Below, piece after piece: positions 1 to 11,091 of a DNA stretch of 64,000 nucleotides. The position numbers were made by a program, and so were the translations under genes. Origin of the DNA: Leptobrachium leishanense. Its lineage: Eukaryota; Chordata; Amphibia; Anura; Megophryidae. The DNA lies in assembly GCA_009667805.1 (NCBI GenBank), contig CM019072.1, positions 39,177,519 to 39,241,518 on the forward strand, given 5' to 3'. The notes under the pieces were generated by a model. The model had not been told where the DNA came from. It did no database searches and saw nothing but the letters and a program-made list of their open reading frames with translations. Numbering within the stretch: position 1 is the stretch's first letter; every line of letters starts with the position of its first letter.

Positions 1-627
1 TTTTGTTTATAATTTTTGTTTTTACATATTTTTTTATTTTTAATTTTTTTAAAAAAAATCCTACATGGTCATGTTTGGTATTGTTCGAAAGGCCATGCTC
101 TGGCCGATCCAACGATATCAAACATTAACCCCTAGCTGCCATGGATCGGGAGATAGAGGGTTCATTGGAACCCCCTATCTCCACCATTGCTGGCAGCTAG
201 GGGTTAACTCCAGGACTGGCGTCATTGTGCTTTGCACGATGACGCCAGTCGTCAGGGGGAGTTCCCAGAGGCTTGGCCGACATCCAAGATGTCGGCCAGC
301 ACTGGGAGAGGATCACGATCCGGCGCTTTTCAGCGCCGAATCATGATCGGGCTCCCCAGGGGTTAATGTCAGCCACCGTTTGGAAGGGCAGGCTGTGCCC
401 TTCCAAACGGTGCCTGCCTTAACCTTCTGGCTCCCGGCGATCGGGAGGGAGAGAGGTCCGAAGGACCTCCGCCCCCTCCCTTTCAGGCACCTCCTCCGCA
501 CTCGCGGGGGGGGGGGCCTGAATTAGATGTCATTGCGCTGCCGCAATGACATCTAATGGCCCCGCCGGGGTCCCGGAGTGCCGGGCTGACATCCAAGATG
601 TCAGCCCGCATGGCGGGGCCAGCAATC
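1..627 (+). mobile_element. Hairpin-row TTAA-type element, copy 1 (partial)
   Basis: This stretch matches the elements at 2770-3948 (inverted) and 36807-38053. It is cut on the left by the window edge and loses similarity after about 627, so neither terminus is present. It is a chain of hairpins: arms at 125-141/191-207, 214-230/234-250, 272-284/288-300, 311-326/333-348 and 374-390/396-412, followed by smaller ones. No coding capacity is seen; small open frames here are by-products of the palindromes. Superfamily is inferred from the complete copies. Confidence 0.75.
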
Positions 628-1284
628 CCTTGAAGAACATGTTGGTGTGTCAGCAGGAACAAGCAGGAGGAGTGCTGCACAAACTGGCCATTGCCAAGAG
701 GCAGGGCTGACCAGCGAGTGTAGGCAATGGCCAAAAGATTACAGAAACGTCGGTTTTTGGAGCCTTTTGGTTTCTAGAATTCCATTTGAAAGGTGATCAA
801 CCTGAACATATAATATATTTAAGATCCAAACTGAACACCTCAACAATAAATGTGTGCTTTGTGTACTTGAAGGAAAAATACTCTAGTGCATCTTCTGATT
901 TTTTCAAAATGCATTAAAAAAATTAATGCTGATTACTGAAGGGCTTTCTATTCAGCTTTAATCATAGATTTGATCTACCACCTCTGATGTTCTCTTCAGA
1001 AAGCTTGTGGCTGAGGTGTCCTAGTCAGAGCGGGATTTTCATCTCAGAAGGAAATGTGGAGCACCCCCCCCCACACACACACACAGAAAAACATGCCAAA
1101 ATGGCTTTCTAAAATGTCGTTTTGGGGCAAACTAAAAAAAAGATATTTTTTTTAAGACACTGAAACAGTTTCTCTCTGCACTCAAATCAAAAAGGGCAGA
1201 ATCTGTTGCCTTAGTTGAGTTAATGCAGTGGCATTGTTTGTTCTATATGTAAAAGCATATATTGCTTCTGCCGTAGCACAGAGA
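628..1284. other. No recognised feature
   Basis: AT-rich sequence with a short CA run near 1070-1084. I see no gene, RNA or bounded repeat here. Confidence 0.5.
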
Positions 1285-1670
1285 AAAAGGATCATGTTTG
1301 GTATCATTGTAAAGACCAGACTCTGACCTTTCCAATAACACCTCACTTGACCTTGTGCGGTTTACAATTCAGATGCAAAAATAAATAATGCTGCCCTAAA
1401 TACAGAGAGTGATTCCGCTTCAAATAGGCGAAACACGGTGCCACAGTCTAGGTTGTCGATTAAACAATGTGTTGCATCACCAGCTCCACACTTGCTGGCA
1501 GTGTGGGAAATGAGAAGTTGAGTTAGCGCAACATTACTGTTCACTTTATAATTGTAAACTAAATAATAGTGCTGCGTTAGAAAAAAATAAGAGAAAATAT
1601 TATTTTATTTGTTTTGAAATCATTGGAAAGGACATAGTCTGGCTTTTCCAATGATACCTCATATGTCTCT
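1285..1670 (+). repeat. Decayed relative of the hairpin-row element
   Basis: Two blocks near 1291-1345 and 1541-1668 resemble the 37200-37435 part of copy 3. Both contain the hairpin that begins TTTGGTATCATTG and closes with its complement, and the second has the 'attgctgcattaac'-like block before it. Similarity is clear but patchy, so this is either an old copy or a sister family. Confidence 0.45.
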
Positions 1671-2660
1671 CTAGCTCTTAGGGCTCCAGAAATACAGTGG
1701 GCTAAATGATTGTTAAAAAAAAAAAATTAAGAGCAAGGCACCCGCTTGTGGCAAGCACTTGTAGGCATATGCCTACTCTGCCTAGTTATAATGCCGGCCC
1801 TGCTCCTAGTCAATTCCCAAGGCTAGACTTTATGGCTGGGAATATGGTGATTGCAAGTTATTAAAACAATTGGCCAATGAAGTATTATGGGACACGGTTA
1901 TTCATTTACTAGAGGCAGTTCTTCAGCCGCTCCAAATGTAGATAATGTTGAATAGAATTGTTAAAGTCTACATTTTTAGCAATGAAGTTGAAAATTCAGG
2001 GGGGAAAAAAAATTAAGCCCTGCATATGCTGTATTTGATAGGGAATTAGGGTTTTCACCAATACAGAATATAGAATGCCCTATCTATAAAAAAAAAATCA
2101 CTATCACATCTGGTGGCAGGCCAGTGGAGTGAGTGAGAGCTGTGAGTGGAAGAGCTATCCTGCAGGACAGCTTCTCCACTCATTCATTGCAATCAATGTG
2201 CTGTGAACGGCTAAGACACCGCTCCTAGCAGCTTGGTGTAAATTAATCTAGGAGGGTATTTGTTTGACATATCAGTAATCATGTGAATGTGTGTATACTG
2301 AAACACCACTCAAATAGCATCATATGAAGCCCTTGTTTGAGGGAGGCCTTAGGCACTTTCCTATTTAGCCTAATTATAGAGCTGACTGGCAGGCACGACC
2401 TACTTCGATCGCTGCGGCCAGGCATCCTGCAGAGCAGGCTCCACAGCGCCCTCCTCAGCAGACACTTGTCTCCTTGTGCTCTTCTCTAGATCTGGCATCC
2501 ACATGATTTTATTGGTCACACAAGTCACGTGTCCATAGCTCTCCTCGTTGGCTGCTTAGATCACATGCATGGGCCACGTGTTAGCCTGGTATCCCGGGGC
2601 ACAGTTAGCAGTCTCCATAATGTTATAAAAATAGTCCCGCAGTTCTAGGGGCCAGGAAAA
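1671..2660. other. No recognised feature
   Basis: Mixed-composition DNA. A block at about 1790-1802 (GCCGGCCCTG) resembles the terminus of CAGGGCCGGC-type hAT elements such as the one at 11092, but I found no partner end. Confidence 0.4.
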
Positions 2661-2758
2661 TACAAGGGGCTACACAGGTTTCAGTCTGTATTTCCCCAAG
2701 GTGATCTGTAAAATCTGGCCTGTTAAAAGGGACCTGAGGACAGGTTTGGGAAAAACTG
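2661..2758 (+). mobile_element. Truncated hAT MITE (right half)
   Basis: Matches the second half of the MITEs at 3951-4130 and 5627-5810: the 'cagtctgtatttccccaagg' block, the 'aaaatctggcctgtta' block and the closing 'gaggacaggtttgggaaaaactg'. The left terminus is missing, so no target duplication can be scored. Confidence 0.55.
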
Positions 2759-2769
2759 CTATAGAGCAA

Positions 2770-3948
2770 TTAACCCTTTCAATGCGGTGGACGCACTCAG
2801 CGCGTCCAACCGCATTGGTACTTGGCTGCGGAGGACGCGCTGAGCGCGTCCTCCCTTTGCAGCCCGCGATCAACCGGTATTCCGGCTGATCGCTCGGCCC
2901 CCCGGTGTGGGCTGACATCATCGATGTCAGCCCAACCTCCAGGACCCCGGCGGGCACGATAGGCGTCATCGCGCATGCGCAATGACGTCTATTTCAGGCA
3001 CACCCCCCCCCCCCGCCATTGCAGGGAAGGTGCCTGAAGGGGAGGGGGTGCCTTCGGACCTCTCCCCCTCCCCATCCGTGCAGGCCAGCGATTAAAGGCA
3101 GGCACCGCCTGGAAGGGCACAGCCTGCCCTTCCAAGCGGTGGCTGTCTTTAACCCCTAGGGGGCTGGATCGTGATATGGCGCCAACATGCGCCGTATCGC
3201 GGTCCCCTGCCGGAGCTGGCCGACATCTTGGATGTCGGCCAAGCTTCCGGGATATCCCCCTAATGACTGGCGTCATCGCGCAGAGCGCGATGGCGCCAGT
3301 TTTTAAATTAACCCCTTGCTGTCACCTATAGTGGAGATAAGGGGTTCCAATGAACCCCCTATCTCCCGATCCGTGACAGCTAGGGGTTACTGTTTACTAT
3401 CATTGGAACGGCCAGAGCGTGGCCTTTCCAATGATACCAAACATGACCATGTAAAAAAAAAAAAGTTTTTTTTTTTTTTTTTTGATTTATTAGTGCAACA
3501 TTATTGTTCCCATTTCAATTATAATGTGAACAATGATGCTGCACTAACGATTTTTTCTATGGGGGGGGCGTTTGCTAAAAAACACGGAATTTTCCCCAAA
3601 AAAAGTAACGATTACTCATTTCTAATTTTTTTAACAAGCGCACCCCATAGAAAATATAACCGCAAACGATCGCATTTTAAAATGTGAAAAAAACACTTTA
3701 CACATTGTAAATTATTGAAAATTCTAATTTTATTGCATTTTTTGTTAGAATATACAGACATGACATAACGTATACATATAATAATGACATATTATGAATC
3801 TGCACAGTCTGCCGGAAAGAACGATATATAATATGTCTGGGTCATATATTAAAATAAGGCTTCAAAACGCGTTTAAACATGATGAGCGAAACCGGTAAAA
3901 ATGAGCTCAGCACAGGGGTGGGAAAAGGCTCAGCAGCGAAAGGGTTAA
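2770..3948 (-). mobile_element. Hairpin-row TTAA-type element, copy 2
   Basis: A complete copy in inverted orientation. TTAA lies at both ends (2770-2773 and 3945-3948), with inner termini CCCTTTCAATGC and GCAGCGAAAGGG. TTAA target duplication with CCCTTT termini fits a piggyBac-type non-autonomous element, which is inference. The interior is a row of palindromes, including 3103-3119/3125-3141 and 3167-3182/3189-3204, followed by an AT-rich section with a T-run near 3470. No transposase is present. A hAT MITE landed at its right end. Confidence 0.75.
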
Positions 3949-3950
3949 AG

Positions 3951-4130
3951 CAGTGTTTCTCAACTCCGGTCCTCAGGGCCCACTAAAAGGCCAGGTTTGC
4001 AGAATACGTGAAGTACAGGTGATATGATTTGCTTCTCAGTGATTGCAGGATTCAGTCTGCGTTTCCCCAAGGGAATCCTTAAAACCTGGCCTGTTTAGGG
4101 GAACTTGAGGACCAGGGTTGAGAAACACTG
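3951..4130 (+). mobile_element. hAT MITE (CAGTG...CACTG family)
   Basis: A 180-bp element with inverted termini beginning CAGTGTTTCTCAACTCCGG and ending with its near complement, GTTGAGAAACACTG. Flanking octamers GGTTAAAG and AATTAAAG match at 6 of 8 positions, consistent with an aged 8-bp hAT target duplication. Same family as 5627-5810, 2661-2758 and the split copy at 19233-21670. No coding capacity. Confidence 0.75.
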
Positions 4131-5206
4131 AATTAAAGGATATTTACCTATCAAAGCAGAATCCAATGACAGACCGAGCTCTGTGCAACTAAAGTGTCAC
4201 CTCCCATAGGGAGCGCCCTGCAGGTGGTAGTATGGGTTATACAGATTACGTTCTCAGTTAGAGGGCCCTGCAGGTGGTAGTATGGGTTATACAGATTACC
4301 TGCTCAGGTAGAGAGCCCTGTAGTTGCTAGTATGGGTTATACAGATTACCTGTTCAGGTAGAGAGCCCTGCAGGTGGTAGTATGGGTTATACAGATTACC
4401 TGCTCAGGTAAAGAACCCTGCAGGTGGTAGTATGGGTTATACAAATTACCTGCTTCGGTAGAGGGCCCTGCAGATGGTAGTATGGGTTATACAGATTACC
4501 TGCTCAGGTAGAGAGCCCTGAAGGTGGTAGTATGGGTTATACAGATTACCTGCTCAGGTAGAGGGCCCTGCAGGTAGTAGTATGGGTTATACAAATTACC
4601 TGCTTCGGTAGAGGGCCCTGCAGATGGTAGTATGGGTTATACAGATTACCTGCTCAGGTAGAGAGCCCTGAAGGTGGTAGTATGGGTTATAGACTACCTG
4701 CTCAGGTAGAGGGCCCTGCAGGTGGTAGTATGGGTTATACAGATTACCTGCTCAGGTAGAGAGCTCTGCAGGTGGTAGTATGGGTTATACAGATTACGTT
4801 CTCAGTTAGAGGGCCCTGCAGGTGGTAGTATGGGTTATACAGATTACCTGCTCAAGTAGAGGGCCCTGCAGGTGGTAGTATGGGTTATACAGATTACCTG
4901 CTCAAGTAGAGGGCCCTGCAGGTAGTAGTATGGGTTATACAGATTATCTGCTCAGGTAGAGAGCCCTGAAGGCGGTAGTATGGGTAATACAGATTACCTG
5001 CTCAGGTAGAGAGCAATGCAGGTGGTAGTATGGGTTATACAGATTACCTGCTTAGGTAGAGGGCCCTGAAGGTGGTAGTATGAGTTATACAGATTACCTG
5101 CTCAGGTAGAGGCCCTGCAGGTGGTAGAATGGATTATACAGATTACCTTCTCAGGTAGAGGGCCCTGCAGGTGCTGGTATGGGTTATACAGATTACTCGC
5201 TCAGGT

Positions 5207-5472
5207 TAGGGTTGCCAGGTCGGCCATGTTTTCCTGGACACATATAATTTATTCATGCTGATGGGCAGTGCATTAAAGAAGCCACACCACTGCATGTATA
5301 ATACATATACTGAAGATTAGAAATCAAAATGGAATTCCAGGGGATCTGCCTTGATTTCCTACCTGCAGTATATGAATTACACATGTTGCAGCCTGGCACG
5401 TTTCCAGGCATTCACCCTCTGAATGAAATCGTTATATGTGTCCAGGAAAACATGGCTGATCTAGCAACTCTA
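5207..5472. mobile_element. hAT MITE in the tandem array, 8-bp TSD
   Basis: A 266-bp insertion with exact octamer duplication GCTCAGGT at 5199-5206 and 5473-5480. The inverted termini start TAGGGTTGCCAGG and TAGAGTTGCTAGA and stay complementary for about 40 bp, including a CATGTTTTCCTGGACACAT block. Eight-bp duplications and TAGRGTTGC ends fit the hAT superfamily. The interior holds only a short chance open frame. It splits the array unit it landed in, so it is younger than the array. Confidence 0.9.
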
Positions 5473-5626
5473 GCTCAGGTAGAGGGCCCTGCATGTGATA
5501 GGTGGCATGTGATGGGTTATACAGATTAGCTGCTCAGGCAGAAGGCCCTGCAGGTGGTGGTATGTGTTATACAGATTACCTGCTCAGGTAGAAAGTCCAT
5601 CAGGAAGTAGGAGAGGTTATAAAGAT

Positions 5627-5810
5627 CAGTGGTCCCCAACCCTGTCCCTCAGGGCCCACTAACAGGCCAGATTTTAAGGATTACCTTGGAGAAATGCAGA
5701 CTGAATCCTTCAATTACTGAACAGCAAATCATATCACCTGTGCTGTGCTTCAGATATCTGGCAAACCTGGCCTGTTAGTGGGCCCTGAGGACCAGGGTTG
5801 GGGATCACTG
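5627..5810. mobile_element. hAT MITE in the tandem array, 8-bp TSD
   Basis: A 184-bp element with exact duplication ATAAAGAT at 5619-5626 and 5811-5818. Termini are CAGTGGTCCCCAACCCTG and its complement GGGTTGGGGATCACTG. The duplicated octamer is the TATA-like part of an array unit. Same family as 3951-4130. Confidence 0.9.
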
Positions 5811-5942
5811 ATAAAGATTACCTGTTTAGGGAAAAGGCCCAGTAGGTGGTAGTATAGGGTTATACAGATTACTGTTCAGGTAGAGGACCCTGCAGAATGT
5901 AGGAGGAGTTATTCAGATTTCCTGTTCAGGTAGACACCCCTG

Positions 5943-5968
5943 CAGGTGGTAGGAGGGGGTATATAAAG
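5943..5968 (+). promoter_or_regulatory. ZP3 core promoter: E-box and TATA box
   Basis: CAGGTG at 5943-5948 is an E-box (CANNTG), the site type bound by the oocyte factor FIGLA with E12 in vertebrate ZP promoters (established knowledge). TATATAAAG at 5960-5968 is a strong TATA box about 40 bp before the ATG, so the 5' leader should be only some 10-25 nt, as usual for ZP genes. Both elements lie in what aligns as the last unit of the tandem array. Confidence 0.8.
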
Positions 5969-6006
5969 TCCTGGGCTGCAATGGTAGTTATTGTTCAACA
6001 GGCAGA

Positions 6007-9000
6007 ATGATGCAGCGGGTTACATGGATTGTGCAGCTCTGGCTAGCATTGGTGTTTAGCCCATGCTTGGTTACTTCCAGCGATGACCTGACCAGAAATA
6101 GGAGGCAGTCTGACTCCTGGTGGTGGAATGCTCCTCAGTCGGAGACTGGTTGGGGGTCCTCCAGGATAAATGTTGGGGTGGTTGGTCAGTCCAGGCAGCT
6201 GCCTGTCTCTCGCCAGCATCCCGTCAATGTGCGGTGTATGGAGGACCTGATGGTTGTGACTGTGCAGACAGATTTCTATGGGACTGGGAAGCTGGTGAAG
6301 GTCTCAGATCTCACTCTAGGTCCCAGGCTTTGCAGACCAAGCTCCCAGAGCACAACCACCACTGTGATCTTCCAACAACCACTGCAGGACTGTGGCAATA
6401 CCTTACAGGTGAGCTATAAGAAGGGGCATCTAATGGCTGTGGTGTAAGACTCCACAACACAATTCCCTAATCCGCATCTACCTGGCCTTCCATATGAAGG
6501 TGCACTATGTATCATGGATTGGCCACCTCAAAGACAGAATGCAAAAGCTGGACTGTTCACCTTCTCTCTCCCCCCCCCCCCCCCTAGACCGGTTCATTGG
6601 TTAATGCAACTAATGGTAACATTTCTGCCAAAAAAAGTTCTAAAATGGAAATGTTGTGTAATGAGCCATGTCTGGACGTTTGTTTGATCTGGTTCTCTTT
6701 AACAGATTCTACCCATATTAATCTGATTGTCTGCACTCTCAATGCCCCTCATTTGTCCCAATGCTCCCTCAATCTTTGCACCCTTGGTGCCTTTTTTGAG
6801 TGGTGTAGATGCTGGCACCCCCGACAATGACCTGAGTTAATCTGTATTGCCATCTTTTTAAAACCCCTTGCATTTTAGGGGTTTGAGTAACCTAATGTAG
6901 ACCTAGTCTGTTTGTCCTTGGCTTGATGTTTGTTTGCTAAATTCTAGTCAAACTGATCTGGTTTGTCTCCTGAAGGAATTCATATTTCCCCCCCCCCCCC
7001 CCTTCATGTCAATGTGTTCAGTTGAGACATGTTGCATCTTTTTTTTTTTTTTTTTTTTATCTTTTACTAGTCAAAGATTCTTCTTCCCTAACTCATGTTT
7101 GGGGCGATGCATAGAATCATACAGTAGTTGCAGGTATTTATAAAGCGCAAAGTTCTGTATCCCTGTACAATGGGAGACCGAATAACAGAGCAGTAGGAAA
7201 GGACCCTCCCTTGTGTTCTTGCTGAGGCTTGAAGGAAAGCTGCTGCAGATCTCCTTAACTGAAGGGATGGATGCTGTAACTGGTTTGGGCTTGGTCCACA
7301 AGCTGGTGACTGGTTAACCCCAGTTGCTGTTACAGCCAGCTCCTCTGGTCTCACCTGACTGGCAACCATTAGCAGCATCCCTTTCTGCCAGGCACTGTGG
7401 CACCTTAGACTGTCGCGTCTATGGTTAGCATAACTCTGCAGCCTTCAGGTGAGCCCAACTGAAGACTTTGCTCATGTAACTTCTATAATCAATGATCCAG
7501 ATCTGTCTGCAGGACCCTTACCGGAAGACTGGGGTATACTGTCCCATCCTATGAAGGGGGTTTTAGACCATTTTGCTCGCTGGACCAAAAACTCTATCCG
7601 GAGAGTAGCAGTAAGGTATCTGGGGAATGGTCTCTCCCATGAAGACTCCATAACTTACCTCCTCTAGACTGGAGTGGGCTTCGTAACACCTTTTTTTTAC
7701 TAGACTGTAGATTGATCTAGGATCTTGCCTCTGTTACTATGACATGAATTGTAACCACGTGCGCTCTAGGTGTCAGAACAAAATTATGTCCGTCTGGCTC
7801 GAAGGCATCAGATCATACGTGGTTCAAAACATATGATGGTCATGACCTTCCACGCATGGCAAAAGCTATCAATGGACTCTTCAGTCTTGTCTCAGGACGT
7901 CAATACATATGTATGTTACTGTAATTGACCAAAATGCTAACTTCGCCCCCTCCCACGTGTCTCCAGATGTCCTCAGACTGGCTGATCTATAGCACAATGC
8001 TGACCTACAACCCAACACCTTCCAGGAACAGCCCCATCATCCGGACCAATGCTGCTGTGGTTCCCATCCAGTGCTACTACCCCAGGTAACATATGGCTGT
8101 CAACTAGGCCACACCCTTAGGTTGAGGGAAATAGATATTTAAGCCGGCTTTGAGGTCCCAATCTCAAAACCTGTGCAAAGAACTGAGTTGCAGTTGTCTG
8201 TCGCTGTCAAGATGGTTTAAGAGTGCCTAGAACTTGCTGGCATTTTGGTGTTTGTCAAATGTCTGCCAATTTCTTCGGTTTGTCAAATGGTGATGCAGAA
8301 ATTGGGCGCTGCACTCCATATTGCAAAGCAAGAAAATGGGGGTGTTCATGGAACCACTGAGGTCAATAACATGAAAAAGTAGGTGCCAGGCAACTCAAAT
8401 TGTGCCTTCTTAAATTATGGCAGATGTAACAAGTGAGGGCTTCAGTTAGAGAATGCAGCACAGAAGACCCTTCATCTTGTGTGCCTGGTAACACCCTTTA
8501 CGGCCAATGCTCAGACTAGCACAGCAACTGCAAAAGGTATTGTCTCCCTCCTAGTGGAGAATGTACTTCACTCAGATTTTGACTACTAGGTGTCATGCAT
8601 GTGCAGAGACTTTCTTGCACAGTTGGACATTCTACCTCTTGTCATGGCATCTGAGCATTAACAAAATCATGTCTTTTATCCAGACATGGCAATGTGAGCA
8701 GCAATGCTATCAAACCAACATGGCTCCCCTTCAGCTCCACCATCTCGGCAGAAGAGCGACTGTCTTTCTCCTTGAAGCTCATGACTGGTAACTGGGAGGG
8801 GAGAGGCAGGTGGTCTAGGAATCTGAATTCCTTAACTGATCACGTCATTGCATTGTTTCCTCCAGATAACTGGAGCGCTCCCCGCACATCTACAATCTTC
8901 CAGTTGGGTGACATCTTCCACATAGAGGCTTCTGTGGACACCAGGAACCATGTGCCCATGAAGGTCTTCATTGACAGATGTGTTGCCACATTGTCTCCTG

Positions 9001-9975
9001 ATGTCACGTCCAGTCCTAGCTATGACATCATTGCTCAGAATGGGTAAGTTCCAGATGATGATTTCTCAAATGACATATGATTATCGCTGGCCCTAAACTG
9101 TTGTCTGCAGGTGCCTGATGGATGGGAAACAGGATGATGCCTCATCTGCCTTTAGATCCCCAAGGCCCACACCTGATCGACTCCAGTTCACCGTTGATGC
9201 CTTCAGATTTATTGGCAGTGATAACTCTATGGTGAGCACACCTAGCTCTCTGCTCTGCAGATCTGTTTTGTCTAGGGCTCTCCAAAAACAAATGTCCTCT
9301 CTGCTCCTAGATCTACATCACCTGTAACCTGAGAGCTGCAGCACAAAACCAGGTCCCTGACCCTTTAAACAAGGCCTGCTCCTTCAGCAAACCCAGTAAC
9401 ATGTAAGTAAAAGGTCTACCTCAGTGCTGTCCAATAACCTTAACTCATGCATCCCTTCAACTTCACTAATCATGCTTTCTCCACAGATGGACTGATCTTG
9501 AAGGCCCTGGTGACATCTGTACCTGCTGTGACTCTGGGAACTGTCTCTCCTCTGGTCAGAGCCGGGGATTATTTGGCTCTCATAGATGGGTAAAGAGAGG
9601 AGCAGCATCTGGTGAGCCCTAGTGACGACAAATTGGCCTTGTTACTGCTGCCTTGTAATTTTGGATTATATCAATGTTTAAATCCCCTAGCTCTGCAAAC
9701 ATCAATCACTTGCAAACATCAGTCTGTGTTGACCATCCTGATCTCATGCCTCATCTCTTCCTTCAGAACAAGAACAGAAACTCGTCAGACTGGGACCCAT
9801 GCTGGTGGTTGGTGTGGACAAGAGCCAGGCTCGCGCTGTGACTCAGGAATCTGTATCAGTGGAGCTGTGGGTCTTGGTGGCCGTCATCACTTTGAGTCTC
9901 CTTGTTATTGTGGGGCTTGGCATAGTTGCCAGTGGGCTGTTCAAGAAACCTCAACCAATAATGGTGCAAAAATAA
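6007..9975 (+). CDS. zp3: Zona pellucida sperm-binding protein 3 (ZP3-type), 8 exons
   Basis: An egg-coat glycoprotein with a ZP polymerisation domain, made by the oocyte, secreted via a membrane-anchored precursor and assembled into the vitelline envelope. Exons read as 6007-6408, 7967-8085, 8684-8787, 8866-9043, 9111-9231, 9311-9402, 9487-9611 and 9767-9975; all junctions are GT-AG, phases join cleanly, and the product is 449 residues. Eight exons match the usual ZP3 gene. Seen: an N-terminal signal peptide (about residues 1-24), ZP-N cysteines including C77 in VRCMEDL, the CYYPR block, sequon NVSS in HGNVSSNAI, the PTWLPF block, ZP-C cysteines including [11 protein letters not shown], a CTCCDSGNC cluster, a Lys-Arg dibasic site (WVKRG) for precursor cleavage, a hydrophobic patch GPMLVVGV, a transmembrane segment about 414-439 and a short basic tail. 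The start was chosen for the signal peptide and TATA spacing; the next Met follows at once. Introns contain no recognised genes. A ZP3 paralogue cannot be excluded. Confidence 0.93.
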
Positions 9976-9976
9976 A
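9971..9976 (+). terminator. Poly(A) signal overlapping the ZP3 stop codon
   Basis: AATAAA at 9971-9976 contains the TAA stop codon (9973-9975). The 3' untranslated region should therefore be only about 10-30 nt. Very short 3' UTRs with the stop inside or beside AATAAA are known for vertebrate ZP genes. Confidence 0.85.
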
Positions 9977-11083
9977 CCTTTTGACTAGCGGATCTGTTTT
10001 TTGTCCTTTCAAGTGGTTAATTGACTTCATATCAAGGCCAAGGGTCTGGCTAGGATTTTTAGGCTTGTTCAGTCACTGCTTATCCAGAGCAGATGAACCA
10101 CTCGTATCTAGCAGAAGGATGGGGCACTAGTTAGTTTGCTTAAAACTACATTGACTTCTGATGTAGATGTTAACTAATCTCATGGGCTCTTAAGGCAAGA
10201 GGTGATCTGTGTACAAAACAGGTAAACTGTATTGGCGCTCGAACTCAGTAGCAAATCACAATGAGAACTTAAACATTAGGGTGAGCTCTCCCACTCTTGC
10301 TGGTGACACACCAGTCTCCACACTGGAGGTGGACTATGCCAACTGATATTTGCACTTTGGGACCTATTCACTGAACCACCACTTGGTCAAGATGCTAGTT
10401 CAAACGAACAGATCCATGTAGTAATTGTGCAGCTGACGACAATGCGTGACAGCTTTTTACTGATGGCTCATGCTGTCAACAGTGCTAAGAATGGTTATGC
10501 ACCAGCTCAGGGGGACCACTAAATGTCAGCTCAATGTGCCAATGCTATGCAAGGTAACCTGGTTATCTGGCATGGCTCAAATGCTGTTATGCAAAAAACA
10601 GACCCACTAAATGTTAAGGGGGGGCCCAAAGCTACAAGAATAGTCTTGCAAAGGTTGGGTATGACGAGTACCTGATCACCTTTCCCTGAAGAGTGACATC
10701 CCCTTGACAATTGTTCTAGAAAGGCACAAAGGAACTTGCATATGAAGCGTCAAGCTAGTGTACAACTCTTTCTATGCAAGCTGCATAGGAGCACTGAAAA
10801 GCTTCAGCGGGAGTCTTTAAGCTGCTCATGGTGCGTAAAATTGCAATGGCCATCAACAGGATCTGCATTTGCCTTATCTAAAATATAATGCTTAATCTAT
10901 AATTCACCCATACACCCTGGATGTCTTTAGACGAGGAATTTAATCACTTGCGCCATCCACTAAAAGGGTTAAGTTAGGGCAAAAATGGCAACTTTGCTTA
11001 AAGGTTATTCTGAGTTACAGGATTGGTGTAAATTTGTTCTTTTAACTGCATTCCTTAGAATATTGCTGGATGAAAAGATCTGA
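9977..11083. other. ZP3 downstream flank, no recognised feature
   Basis: Balanced-composition DNA with no convincing exon, RNA gene or bounded repeat. Confidence 0.5.
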
Positions 11084-11091
11084 ACTCTGGT

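Larger units (their letters stand above)
4215..5950 (+). repeat. ~50-bp tandem array upstream of ZP3
   Basis: About twenty near-continuous units (4215-5206), then about seven degenerate units among two MITE insertions, up to the ZP3 core promoter. A unit runs CCCTGCAGGTGGTAG, then TATGGGTTATACAGATTA, then CCTGCTCAGGTAGAGGG. Most units contain an E-box: CAGGTG about thirteen times in all, with CAGATG or CATGTG in some others. Later units drift toward the promoter sequence; the unit at 5599-5626 contains TATAAAGAT. There are no non-repetitive spacers, so it is not a CRISPR array. Confidence 0.9.

Noticed and set aside
63..734. Small frames within the hairpin-row element
   Set aside because: Each hairpin gives mirror frames on both strands; the same pattern recurs in the other two copies without conservation of a protein.
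4215..5206. CRISPR-like look of the 50-bp repeats
   Set aside because: Units abut with no unique spacers, the region is eukaryotic, and the repeats match the adjacent promoter.
9612..10130. 172-codon frame over the last ZP3 exon
   Set aside because: It is in a different frame from exon 8, which is supported by splice sites and ZP3 homology.
10000..11083. A second ZP or neighbouring gene downstream
   Set aside because: No ZP-like exon or other domain found on either strand.
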